From Multivorans sp965116445 (GTDB lineage: Bacteria > Acidobacteriota > Thermoanaerobaculia > Multivoradales > Multivoraceae): a stretch of DNA of 64,000 nucleotides. Below the pieces are notes generated by a model, which ran no database searches, was not told the DNA's origin, and worked only from the letters and a program-made list of their open reading frames with translations. Location of the stretch: contig OZ220688.1 of NCBI GenBank assembly GCA_965116445.1, positions 1,178,001 through 1,242,000 on the forward strand. The letters are read 5' to 3'. The number at the start of each line of letters is the position of its first letter. The stretch's first letter is position 1. Of the stretch, positions 1 through 11,331 are shown piece by piece. Both the position numbers and the translations under genes were made by a program.

Positions 1-3000
1 CTCTCTCGCAGCAGCACCTTCATCACGAGGATGCCCCCGGCGGCGCCGTCCCAACTGGCGCTTGCAGCCTCGACGAACACGACCGTTAGCCTCACCTGGA
101 CCGATAACTCTCCAGACGAGACGGGCTTCAGAGTCGAGTACTCGGAGAGCGGCACTTCGGGCTGGCCCTTCTCCTTGAGTGCATCGGCGGACGCGACCTC
201 GGCCACGGTGACCGGTCTGACGGCGGGCACAGACTATGTCTTCCGTGTGCTGGCCACGAACGCCAACGGAGACTCGACGCCGAGCCAGCTCGTCGCCACG
301 GCCGCGCCCGGCCCACCGGCGGCGCCTTCGAACCTGACTGTCACCCCGACCGGCTCCACCGGGGTCACGGTGAGTTGGACCGACAATTCCCACGACGAGA
401 CCGGCTTCGACATCCTCTTCCGCACGTTGTCGACCGGATGGACGACATCGACCGCTGCGGTGAACGCCACCTCCGCCGCGGTCAGCGGCCTCACGGCAAG
501 CACGACCTACCAGTTCAGGGTCTCGGCCAGAAACGCTCACGGCGTGACGCCTGGTCAAACGGTGTCCCGCACCATGCCGCCCGCAGCGCCATCCGCGCTG
601 GCGGCGACTCTCGCGAGTCCAACCAGCGTCCTGCTGTCGTGGACCGACAACTCGCCGGACGAGACGAGCTTCGTCATCCGTTACAGGCTGTCGACCGCGA
701 CCGCCTGGACCACCTGGGGCTCCGAAGCCACGGCGGACTCCCTCTCGGCGACTGTCACGGGATTGACCAGCGGCGCCAGCTACGACTTTCAGGTGTTCGC
801 CAAACACACTTCGAATGGTCTGTCGACAGCGAGCAACGTCGCAACCATCGTCACGCCCACACCGCCCGCGGCGCCATCGGGCCTGAGTTCCACAAGCGCC
901 AACTCGACCAGCGTAGGGATCTCCTGGGCCGACAACTCCTCGGACGAGGCCGCATTTGACGTCGAGTACCGGACCGGCGGCGGCGCCTGGGTCACGGCGG
1001 CAACCGCGGCGACGGACTGGACCTCCTGGCTAGTCGGAAACCTGACGCCAAGCACGAACTACGACTTCAGAGTCGTGGCGCGAAACACCAGTGGTGCGAC
1101 GCCGAGCAACGTAACGACCCGAAGAACGGGCCCTCCGGCCCCCTCGAACCTGGCCGCCCGCCGAACCAGCGGAACCTGGTGGCTCGAGTGGCAGGACAAC
1201 TCGACCGACGAGGTGGAGTTCGACGTCTACTACCAGACGACCGGCGCCGCGGCGGGCGACAGCTGGACCTACCTGATGAGCCCGGCCCGCAACACGCAGC
1301 TCGTCGATACCGGACTCACCGGCCAGAACTACTTCTTCACGATGTTCGCTTTCGTCAACTCACAAAGAGCCTCGAGTCCAAGCAACATCGCCATGGTCGG
1401 GAGCTTTCCGCGACCTGCAATCCCTCAGGACCTGGTCGCCGAGAGCGACGGCTCGACCAACGCCGAAGTGACGTGGACCGACAACTCGGCCAACGAAGGC
1501 GGGTTTCGCGTGGAGCATCGAACCATAGCGGCGGATGGGACCGCAGGATCCTGGGCCGAGGTGATCGCGGACGCCGACACGACGTCGACCACGGTGGCCA
1601 GCCTCACGCCCAGCGCCACGTACGAGTTCCGGGTGACTTCGTTTCTGCAGGCTGCGGATACCGACAGCACGCGCCTCTCGCCCGGCAGCACGTTCATCAT
1701 GCGCATGCCCCCTGCGGCGCCAGTGCAACTCTCGGTCTCGGCCTCGTCCAGCTCGACGGCGACTCTGAGCTGGACCGACAACTCCCATCACGAAACCGGC
1801 TTCAGAGTCGAGTACCGCGAAACCGGCAACTCCAGGTGGACCGCCTTCGCAACCACGCCAGCCGAAGCGGCCTCATCGACCGTCACCGGCTTGACATCCG
1901 GAACGGACTACGACTTTCGCGTGTTCGCAATGAACGGCAACGGCGACTCAACTCCAAGCAACGTCGCCTCCACGGGACCAACCACCCTTACCGTCACCGG
2001 TCTCGCCAACGGCACGGTGAACGAGAACGTGGCGTACACCTCCGCCACGCCGACCGTCACCGGTCACCGCGGCGCTGTGACCTGGACGAAGTCCGGCAAC
2101 GACGCGGCGGACTTCGCGATCGACTCCGGCACCGGCGTCCTCTCCATGATCGCCCGGGATCACGAGGATCCGCAGGACGCGGACACGGACAACGTCTACG
2201 AAGTCACCGTGACCGCGACGGACGAGGACAGCATCACCGGTTCGGTGTCCATCACGGTGACGGTCACGAACGTGAACGAGGCGCCGACCTTTGCCGCCTC
2301 CGCGACGCTGGCCCTGTCCGTCGCGGAGGGCACAACCGGCAACATCGGCTCGCCGGTCACCGCGACGGACCCGGAAGGCGCCACGATCACCTACACCCTG
2401 ACCGGCACGGACGCCGCGGCATTCCAGATCTCCGCAACCGGGCAGATCTCACTCGCCGCCGGCACCGTCCTGAACTACGAGCAGAAGTCCAGCTACACCC
2501 TGAACGTCGTCGCCTCCGACGGCCAGACGCCGCCCCTCACCGCGACCCGCGCCGTGACGGTCACCGTGACCGACGTGGGCGAATCGCTTACCGTGACCGG
2601 CCTCGTGAGCGGCACGGTCGCGGAGAACGCGGCGTACACCTCCGCCACGCCAACCGTGACCGGCCACCGCGGCGCCGTGACCTGGACGAAGTCCGGCACC
2701 GACGCGGCGGACTTCGCGATCGACTCCGGCACCGGCGTCCTCTCGATGATCGCCCGGGACCACGAGGACCCGCAGGACGCGGACACGGACAACGTCTACG
2801 AGGTCACCGTGACCGCGACGGACGAGGACAGCATCACGGGCTCGGCCTCGATCACGGTCACCGTGACGAACGTGAACGAGGCGCCGACCTTTGCCGCCTC
2901 CGCGACGCTGGCCCTGTCCGTCGCGGAAGGGACGACCGGCAACATCGGCTCGCCGGTCACCGCGACGGACCCGGAAGGCGCCGCGATCACGTACACCCTG

Positions 3001-6000
3001 ACCGGCACGGACGCCGCGGCATTCGAGATCTCCACGACCGGGCAGATCTCCCTCGCCGCCGGCACCGTCCTGAACTACGAACAGAAGTCCAGCTACAGCC
3101 TGAGCGTCGTCGCCTCGGACGGCCAGACGCCGCCCCTCACCGCGACCCGCGCCGTGACGATCACCGTGACCGACGTGGGCGAATCGCTTACCGTGACCCG
3201 CCTCGTGACCGGCACGGTCGCGGAGAACGCGGCGTACACCTCCGCCACGCCAACCGTGACCGGCCACCGCGGCGCGGTGACCTGGACGAACTCCGGCAGC
3301 GACGCGGCGGACTTCGCAATCGACTCCGGCACCGGCGTCCTCTCGATGATCGCCCGGGACCACGAGGACCCGCAGGACGCGGACACGGACAACGTCTACG
3401 AAGTCACCGTGACCGCGACGGACGAGGACAGCATCACGGGCTCGGCCTCGATCACGGTCACCGTGACGAACGTGAACGAGGCGCCGACCTTTGCCGCCTC
3501 CCCGACGCTGGCCCTGTCCGTCGCGGAAGGGACGACCGGCAACATCGGCTCGCCGGTCACCGCGACGGACCCGGAAGGCGCCGCGATCACGTACACCCTG
3601 ACCGGCACGGACGCCGCGGCGTTCCGGATCTCCGTAACCGGGCAGCTCTCACTCGCCTCCGGCACCGTCCTGAACTACGAACAGAAGTCCAGCTACAGCC
3701 TGAACGTCGTCGCCTCCGACGGCCAGACGCCGCCTCTCACCGCGACCCGCCCGGTCACGATCGCCGTGACCGACGTGGGCGAGTCGCTGACCGTGACCGG
3801 TCTCGCCAATGGCACGGTCGCGGAGAACGCGGTGTACACCTCAGCCACGCCAACGACGACCGGCCACCGCGGCACGGTGACCTGGTCCAAGTCCGGCAAC
3901 GACGCGGCGGACTTCACGATCGACTCGGCGACCGGCGTCCTCTCGATGATCGCCCGGGACCACGAGGACCCGCAGGACGCGGATACGGACAACGCCTACG
4001 AGGTGTCCGTGACCGCGACGGACGAGGACAGCATCACGGGGTCGGTGTCCGTCACCGTGACGGTCACGAACGTGAACGAGGCGCCCGCCTTTGCCGCGGC
4101 GACGACACTCGCCCTCTCCGTCGCGGAAGGCACGACCGGCAACATCGGCTCGCCGGTCACCGCGACGGACCCGGAAGACGCCGCGATCACGTACACCCTG
4201 ACCGGCACGGACGCCGCGGCGTTCCGGATCTCCACGACCGGCCAGATCTCACTCGCCGCCGGCACCGTCCTGAACTACGAACAGAAGTCCAGCTACAGCC
4301 TGAACGTCGTCGCCTCCGACGGCCAGACGCCGCCCATCACCGCGACCCGCCCGGTCACAATCGCCGTGACCGATGTGGGCGAGTCGCTCACTGTGACCGG
4401 CCTCGCCAACGGCACGGTCGCGGAGAACGCGGCGTACACCTCCGCCACGCCAACCGTCACCGGCCACCGCGGCACGGTGACCTGGACGAAGTCCGGCAAC
4501 GACTCGGCCGACTTCACGATCGACTCCGGCACCGGCGTCCTCTCGATGGCCGCCCGGGATCACGAGGACCCGCAGGACGCGGACACGGACAACGTCTACG
4601 GAGTCACCGTGACCGCGACGGACGAGGACAGCATCACCGGCTCGGTGTCCATCACCGTGACGGTGACCAACGTGAACGAGGCGCCGACCTTTGCCGCGGC
4701 AACCACGCTGGCCCTGTCCGTCGCGGAGGGAACGACCGGCAACATCGGCTCGCCCGTCACGGCGACGGACCCGGAAGGCGCAGCGATCACGTACACCCTG
4801 ACCGGCACGGACGCCGCGGCATTCCAGATCTCCACGACCGGCCAGATCTCACTCGCCGCCGGCACGGTCCTGAACTACGAACAGAAGTCCAGCTACAGCC
4901 TGAACGTCGTCGCCTCCGACGGCCAGGCGCCGCCTCTCACCGCGACCCGCCCGGTCACGATCGCCGTGACCGACGTGGGCGAGTCGCTCACCGTGACCGG
5001 CCTCGCCAACGGCACGGTCGCGGAGAACGCGGCGTACACCTCCGCCACGCCAACCGTCGCCGGCCACCGCGGCGCGGTGACCTGGGCCAAGTCCGGCAAC
5101 GACGCGGCGGACTTCACGATCGACTCGGCGACCGGCGTCCTCTCGATGGTCCCCCGGGATCACGAGGACCCGCAAGACGCGGACACGGACAACGTCTACG
5201 AAGTCACCGTGACCGCGACGGACGAGGACAGCATCACGGGCTCGGTTTCGTTCACGGTCACCGTGACGAACGTGAACGAGGCGCCGACCTTTGCCACGGC
5301 AACCACGCTGGCCCTGTCCGTCGCGGAGGGAACGACCGGCAACATCGGCTCGCCCGTCGCGGCGACGGACCCGGAAGGCGCGGCGATCACGTACACCCTG
5401 ACCGGAACGGACGCTTCCTCCTTCGAGATCTCCGCAACCGGCCAGATCTCACTCGCCGCCAGCACCGTCCTGAACTACGAACAGAAGTCCAGCTACAGCC
5501 TGAACGTCGTCGCCTCCGACGGCCAGGCGCCGCCTCTCACCGCGACCCGCCCGGTCACGATCGCCGTGACCGACGTGGGCGAATCGCTCGCCGTGACCGG
5601 CCTCGCCAACGGCACGGTGGCGGAGAACGCGGCGTATACCTCCGCCACGCCAACCGTCACCGGCCATCGCGGCGCGGTGACCTGGACGAAGTCCGGCACC
5701 GACGCGGCGGACTTCACGATCGACTCCGGCACCGGCGTCCTCTCGATGATCGCCCGGGACCACGAAGACCCGCAGGACGCGGACACGGACAACGTCTACG
5801 AAGTCACCGTGACCGCGACGGACGAGGACAGCATCACGGGCTCCGTTTCCATCACGGTGACGGTCACGAACGTGAACGAGGCGCCGGCATTCGCGGCGGC
5901 GACCACGCTTGCCCTGTCCGTCGCGGAGGGCACGACCGGCAACATCGGCTCGCCGGTCACGGCGACGGACCCGGAAGGCGCAGCGATCACCTACACCCTG

Positions 6001-9000
6001 ACCGGCACGGACGCCGCGGCATTCCGGATCTCCGCAACCGGCCAGCTCTCACTCGCCGCCGGCACCGTCCTGAACTACGAACAGAAGTCCAGCTACAGCC
6101 TGAGCGTCGTCGCATCCGACGGCCAGACTCTGCCTCTCACCGCGACACGCGCCGTGACGATCGCCGTGACCGACGTGGGCGAGTCGCTCGCCGTGATCGG
6201 CCTCACCAACGGCACGGTCGCGGAGAACGCGGCGTACACCTCCGCCACGCCAACCGTCGCCGGCCACCGCGGCGCGGTGACCTGGGCGAAGTCCGGCAAC
6301 GACGCGGCGGACTTCACAATCGACTCCGGCACCGGCGTCCTCTCGATGGCCGCCCGGAATCACGAGGACCCGCAGGACGCGGACACGGACAACGTCTACG
6401 AGGTCACCGTGACCGCCACGGACGAGGACAGCATCACCGGCTCGGTGTCCATCACCGTGACGGTGACCAACGTGAACGAGGCGCCGACCTTTGCCGCGGC
6501 AACCACGCTCGCCCTGTCCGTCGCGGAGGGGACGACCGGCAACATCGGCTCGCCCGTCACCGCGACGGACCCGGAAGGCGCCGCGATCACGTACACCCTG
6601 ACCGGAACGGACGCCGCGGCATTCGAGATCTCCACGACCGGCCAGCTCTCCCTCGCCGCCGGCACCGTCCTGAACTACGAACAGAAGTCCAGCTACAGCC
6701 TGAACGTCGTCGCCTCCGACGGCCAGACTCCGCCTCTTACCGCGACACGCACCGTGACAATCGCCGTGACCGACGTGGGCGAATCGCTCACCGTCACTGG
6801 GCTGGCCAACGGCACGGTCGCGGAGAACGCGGCGTACACCTCCGCCACGCCGACAACGACCGGCCACCGCGGCGCGGTGACCTGGACGAAGTCCGGCAAC
6901 GACGCGGCGGACTTCACGATCGACTCCGGCACCGGCGTCCTCTCGATGATCGGCCGGGACCACGAGGACCCGCAGGACGCGGACACGGACAACGTCTACG
7001 AAGTCACCGTGACCGCGACGGACGAGGACAGCATCACCGGCTCCGTGTCCATCACGGTGACGGTCACGAACGTGAACGAGGCGCCGACCTTTGCCGCCTC
7101 CGCGACGCTGGCCCTGTCCGTCGCGGAAGGCACGACCGGCAACATCGGCTCGCCGGTCACGGCGACGGACCCGGAAGGCGCCGCGATCACGTACACCCTG
7201 ACTGGCACGGACGCCGCGGCATTCCAAATCTCCGCAACCGGCCAGATCTCCCTCGCTTCCGGCGCCGTCCTGAACTACGAACAGAAGTCCAGCTACAGCC
7301 TGAACGTCGTCGCCTCCGACGGCCAGACGCCGCCCATCACCGCGACCCGCCCGGTCACAATCGCCGTGACCGATGTGGGCGAGTCGCTCACTGTGACCGG
7401 CCTCGCCAACGGCACGGTCGCGGAGAACGCGGCGTACGCCTCCGCCACGCCAACCGTCACCGGCCACCGCGGCGCGGTGACCTGGACGAAGTCCGGCAAC
7501 GACGCAGCGGACTTCACGATCGACTCCGGCACCGGCGTCCTCTCCATGATCGCCCGGGACCACGAAGACCCGCAGGACGCGGACACGGACAACGTCTACG
7601 AGGTCACCGCGACCGCGACGGACGAGGACGGCATCACCGGCTCCGTTTCCATTACGGTCACCGTGACGGATGTCGATGAGATCACCGAGACGCCGGGGCC
7701 CGACGGGCCAGAGGAACCGCCCGAACCCACGACGCCGCCTCCGCCAGCCAACCGGGCGCCGGAATACGCGTCTTCGGCGCCCCTCGCGTTTCTTGTTGCC
7801 GAAGGAACCAGCGGCGCCATCGGATCGCCGGTGGTGGCTGTCGACCCGGACGGCGACGAACTGACCTACTCTCTGGCCGGATCCGACGCGGCCTTCTTCT
7901 CCATCGATCCGACGACCGGGCAGATCTTCGCTCAGGCCGCCACGCCGCTTGACCGCAGAGAGCCCGAGTCCTACGGCTTCTCGGTCGTGGCGTCGGACGG
8001 CGCCCTTTCCGCCAGCCGCTACGTCGTGGTGACCGTCATCGAGAGGGAGACCGGCGCGCCCGACGGTCCACCGCCCACCGAAGCCCCCGCCGCGCCGGCC
8101 AACCTGACGGCCACGCTCCTGACCGCTGATTCCGTCCTCCTGGCCTGGGAGGACGAAGCCTCCGACGAGGCCGGGTTCCTGATCCTTCAGCGAGCAAACG
8201 ACGGAGAGTGGGAGGCCCTGCGATCCGTCCCCGCCGACACACGGTCCGCCACGATCGAGGGCCTGGACCAGGCGACCCGCTACGAGTTCCTCGTCGTCTC
8301 CGCCAGTGCCGCGGGATCCTCCGCCAGCGACATGGCTGGCGTCACCCTGACCCTGGCGCCGCCCACCCATCTCGACGGCCGAATCCTCGCGCCGGACGCC
8401 GTGAAGCTCACATGGCGCGACAACGCGGTTGCCGAAACCGGGTACGACGTGGACTACCGGCTGGCCAAGGACGAGCAATGGACGACCGGCCCCAGGTTGG
8501 GCGCGAACAGGACCTCGACCAGCCTGACCGGCTTGACCGAGGGCAGCCGCTACGACTTCCGCGTAGCCGCCCGCGGACCGGACAGGGTTGCCTACAGCCG
8601 GGCCGGCACCTTCGTGCTCCGCGAACCGCCAGCCCCCGGCGATTCGACGGACTGTACGCCGACCAACGTCGTCGCCGTGATGCAGGGCAACTACGAGATC
8701 CGCATGTGCTTCGAGACGCCATCGGGCACGTCGACGGACGCATCGAACTACCACCTCGAGTCGGACACATCCGGCCTCCTCTACTTCTTCGATCGGGACA
8801 ACGTGGAAGTCCTGGTCAAGGTGCTTGACGGCTGCGCGATCAACGGCCACCGCTGGGTGTTCATCGCGCCCGTGACCGACCTCGCCTTCAACCTGACGAT
8901 CACGGAACGGAGCACCGGCCGCAGCTTCGAACACAGGAACCCGAAGAGCCGCACCGCCCGCACCCGCGCCGATACCGCGGCCTTCCCGTGCCGACGGGAG

Positions 9001-9501
9001 GCTTCGGCCAGCCTGGCCTCGGGGGCCGCCGACGCCCACGTGGGCGAAGCTTCCCTCAAGGCCGCGCCTTCGCTAACGGACGCCCGCGCAAGGCCTGACG
9101 CCGGAACAGACGCCGGGAGCGCCGAACCACGCACTTCGACGGCCGATACGCGAACCGCCTGCGAGCCCACCGGACCCGGCCTCGAACTCGACGGCGGCTA
9201 CCGCCTCGACATGTGCTTCGCGACCCCGGGAGGGATCGTCCAGTCCGCCCTCGACTGGGGCCTCTACGGCAACTCGTCCGGGCTGCTCTACTTCTTCGAC
9301 CGGAGCAACGCAGAGGTGCTCGTCAAGCTCCTCGACGGCTGCGCGATCAACGGCCACCGCTGGGTGTTCTCCGCGCCCGCCACGGACCTGGAGTTCAGCC
9401 TGACGATCACCGCGCCGGACGGCGAACGCTGGATCCACCGGAACGCCGGTGGCCGCACCGCGACGCCACGGGCCGACACGGCTGCCTTCGCCTGTCGCTG
9501 A
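1..9501 (+). CDS. Giant FnIII/cadherin-repeat surface protein, 5' end outside window
   Basis: At least 3166 residues. The frame is open from base 1, and the residues before the Met codon at 31 (STFITRMPPAAP) match an internal linker near 1690 (STFIMRMPPAAP), so that Met is internal and the true start lies left of the window. By nucleotide: seven fibronectin-III domains (about 31-1980, each with a WTDNSxDExxF-type motif); cadherin-like array (1981-7680); Pro/Glu/Thr linker (about 7681-7755); one divergent cadherin-like domain (to about 8045); two more FnIII domains (about 8080-8640); two four-cysteine C-terminal domains (about 8650-9000 and 9155-9498). Cadherin/FnIII arrays are typical of extracellular adhesins, so a role in adhesion or surface binding is inferred. 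The 1900 repeat residues hold no cysteine. Signal peptide and secretion route cannot be seen here. Confidence 0.9.
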   Translation, partial: LSRSSTFITRMPPAAPSQLALAASTNTTVSLTWTDNSPDETGFRVEYSESGTSGWPFSLSASADATSATVTGLTAGTDYVFRVLATNANGDSTPSQLVATAAPGPPAAPSNLTVTPTGSTGVTVSWTDNSHDETGFDILFRTLSTGWTTSTAAVNATSAAVSGLTASTTYQFRVSARNAHGVTPGQTVSRTMPPAAPSALAATLASPTSVLLSWTDNSPDETSFVIRYRLSTATAWTTWGSEATADSLSATVTGLTSGASYDFQVFAKHTSNGLSTASNVATIVTPTPPAAPSGLSSTSANSTSVGISWADNSSDEAAFDVEYRTGGGAWVTAATAATDWTSWLVGNLTPSTNYDFRVVARNTSGATPSNVTTRRTGPPAPSNLAARRTSGTWWLEWQDNSTDEVEFDVYYQTTGAAAGDSWTYLMSPARNTQLVDTGLTGQNYFFTMFAFVNSQRASSPSNIAMVGSFPRPAIPQDLVAESDGSTNAEVTWTDNSANEGGFRVEHRTIAADGTAGSWAEVIADADTTSTTVASLTPSATYEFRVTSFLQAADTDSTRLSPGSTFIMRMPPAAPVQLSVSASSSSTATLSWTDNSHHETGFRVEYRETGNSRWTAFATTPAEAASSTVTGLTSGTDYDFRVFAMNGNGDSTPSNVASTGPTTLTVTGLANGTVNENVAYTSATPTVTGHRGAVTWTKSGNDAADFAIDSGTGVLSMIARDHEDPQDADTDNVYEVTVTATDEDSITGSVSITVTVTNVNEAPTFAASATLALSVAEGTTGNIGSPVTATDPEGATITYTLTGTDAAAFQISATGQISLAAGTVLNYEQKSSYTLNVVASDGQTPPLTATRAVTVTVTDVGESLTVTGLVSGTVAENAAYTSATPTVTGHRGAVTWTKSGTDAADFAIDSGTGVLSMIARDHEDPQDADTDNVYEVTVTATDEDSITGSASITVTVTNVNEAPTFAASATLALSVAEGTTGNIGSPVTATDPEGAAITYTLTGTDAAAFEISTTGQISLAAGTVLNYEQKSSYSLSVVASDGQTPPLTATRAVTITVTDVGESLTVTRLVTGTVAENAAYTSATPTVTGHRGAVTWTNSGSDAADFAIDSGTGVLSMIARDHEDPQDADTDNVYEVTVTATDEDSITGSASITVTVTNVNEAPTFAASPTLALSVAEGTTGNIGSPVTATDPEGAAITYTLTGTDAAAFRISVTGQLSLASGTVLNYEQKSSYSLNVVASDGQTPPLTATRPVTIAVTDVGESLTVTGLANGTVAENAVYTSATPTTTGHRGTVTWSKSGNDAADFTIDSATGVLSMIARDHEDPQDADTDNAYEVSVTATDEDSITGSVSVTVTVTNVNEAPAFAAATTLALSVAEGTTGNIGSPVTATDPEDAAITYTLTGTDAAAFRISTTGQISLAAGTVLNYEQKSSYSLNVVASDGQTPPITATRPVTIAVTDVGESLTVTGLANGTVAENAAYTSATPTVTGHRGTVTWTKSGNDSADFTIDSGTGVLSMAARDHEDPQDADTDNVYGVTVTATDEDSITGSVSITVTVTNVNEAPTFAAATTLALSVAEGTTGNIGSPVTATDPEGAAITYTLTGTDAAAFQISTTGQISLAAGTVLNYEQKSSYSLNVVASDGQAPPLTATRPVTIAVTDVGESLTVTGLANGTVAENAAYTSATPTVAGHRGAVTWAKSGNDAADFTIDSATGVLSMVPRDHEDPQDADTDNVYEVTVTATDEDSITGSVSFTVTVTNVNEAPTFATATTLALSVAEGTTGNIGSPVAATDPEGAAITYTLTGTDASSFEISATGQISLAASTVLNYEQKSSYSLNVVASDGQAPPLTATRPVTIAVTDVGESLAVTGLANGTVAENAAYTSATPTVTGHRGAVTWTKSGTDAADFTIDSGTGVLSMIARDHEDPQDADTDNVYEVTVTATDEDSITGSVSITVTVTNVNEAPAFAAATTLALSVAEGTTGNIGSPVTATDPEGAAITYTLTGTDAAAFRISATGQLSLAAGTVLNYEQKSSYSLSVVASDGQTLPLTATRAVTIAVTDVGESLAVIGLTNGTVAENAAYTSATPTVAGHRGAVTWAKSGNDAADFTIDSGTGVLSMAARNHEDPQDADTDNVYEVTVTATDEDSITGSVSITVTVTNVNEAPTFAAATTLALSVAEGTTGNIGSPVTATDPEGAAITYTLTGTDAAAFEISTTGQLSLAAGTVLNYEQKSSYSLNVVASDGQTPPLTATRTVTIAVTDVGESLTVTGLANGTVAENAAYTSATPTTTGHRGAVTWTKSGNDAADFTIDSGTGVLSMIGRDHEDPQDADTDNVYEVTVTATDEDSITGSVSITVTVTNVNEAPTFAASATLALSVAEGTTGNIGSPVTATDPEGAAITYTLTGTDAAAFQISATGQISLASGAVLNYEQKSSYSLNVVASDGQTPPITATRPVTIAVTDVGESLTVTGLANGTVAENAAYASATPTVTGHRGAVTWTKSGNDAADFTIDSGTGVLSMIARDHEDPQDADTDNVYEVTATATDEDGITGSVSITVTVTDVDEITETPGPDGPEEPPEPTTPPPPANRAPEYASSAPLAFLVAEGTSGAIGSPVVAVDPDGDELTYSLAGSDAAFFSIDPTTGQIFAQAATPLDRREPESYGFSVVASDGALSASRYVVVTVIERETGAPDGPPPTEAPAAPANLTATLLTADSVLLAWEDEASDEAGFLILQRANDGEWEALRSVPADTRSATIEGLDQATRYEFLVVSASAAGSSASDMAGVTLTLAPPTHLDGRILAPDAVKLTWRDNAVAETGYDVDYRLAKDEQWTTGPRLGANRTSTSLTGLTEGSRYDFRVAARGPDRVAYSRAGTFVLREPPAPGDSTDCTPTNVVAVMQGNYEIRMCFETPSGTSTDASNYHLESDTSGLLYFFDRDNVEVLVKVLDGCAINGHRWVFIAPVTDLAFNLTITERSTGRSFEHRNPKSRTARTRADTAAFPCRREASASLASGAADAHVGEASLKAAPSLTDARARPDAGTDAGSAEPRTSTADTRTACEPTGPGLELDGGYRLDMCFATPGGIVQSALDWGLYGNSSGLLYFFDRSNAEVLVKLLDGCAINGHRWVFSAPATDLEFSLTITAPDGERWIHRNAGGRTATPRADTAAFACR
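1981..7680 (+). repeat. 600-bp tandem repeat array, 9.5 units, coding
   Basis: Units begin at 1981, 2581, 3181, 3781, 4381, 4981, 5581, 6181, 6781 and 7381, with an exact 600-bp period and no insertion or deletion. Each unit encodes two roughly 100-residue cadherin-like domains: A (contains GHRGAVTW, DHEDPQDADTDN and ends TNVNEAP) and B (contains VAEGTTGNIGSPV, LNYEQKSSYSL, ends VTDVGES). The tenth unit has only domain A and then passes into a unique linker. Units differ mainly by scattered substitutions. The acidic D/E/N-rich stretches resemble cadherin calcium sites. Confidence 0.95.
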
Positions 9502-9596
9502 GAATCCTTGGCACCCCGGCGGAAGTGGCCGGAAGAACGCGGGGACAGCCCGGCCGCTCCGCGACGGTAGACTCGCGCGCCGCCCGGAACCGCCCC

Positions 9597-11186
<1,590 letters not shown>

Positions 11187-11202
11187 CCGTTGCTCTTCGT
11201 CC

Positions 11203-11304
11203 GGCGCCGGGTGGGCCGGCCTCCCCGCCGGCATCCGGCACCGGGTGGGCCGGCATCCCCGCCGACACCCGACACTGGGTGCGCCGGCGTCCCCGCCGGC
11301 ATCC
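11203..11304. repeat. 34-bp tandem repeat x3, hairpin-forming
   Basis: Three adjoining 34-base units (11203-11236, 11237-11270, 11271-11304) sit between the convergent prfC and rnhA genes. Each contains GGGTGSGCCGGC, a short CTCCCC-like loop, then GCCGRC, so each can fold on itself. The position suggests a two-way transcription barrier or a REP-like element. A diverged single copy occurs at 25535-25571. Confidence 0.8.
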
Positions 11305-11331
11305 GGCACTTCCTCGTAGCCGCTTCCCGCG

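Noticed and set aside
1179..7679. A 2166-codon open frame on the plus strand overlapping the cadherin array
   Set aside because: It is the +1/+2 shadow of the real frame: Arg/His/Gly/Asp-rich, repeats with the same 600-bp period, and has no domain signature. Open only because of GC bias and repetition.
6049..9039. A 996-codon minus-strand open frame under the giant gene
   Set aside because: Antisense shadow of the repeat array; composition and periodicity follow the plus-strand gene.
9568..9573. TAGACT as a leaderless promoter of prfC
   Set aside because: The gap to the ATG is 23 bases, too long for the leaderless pattern, although it may still be a promoter element.
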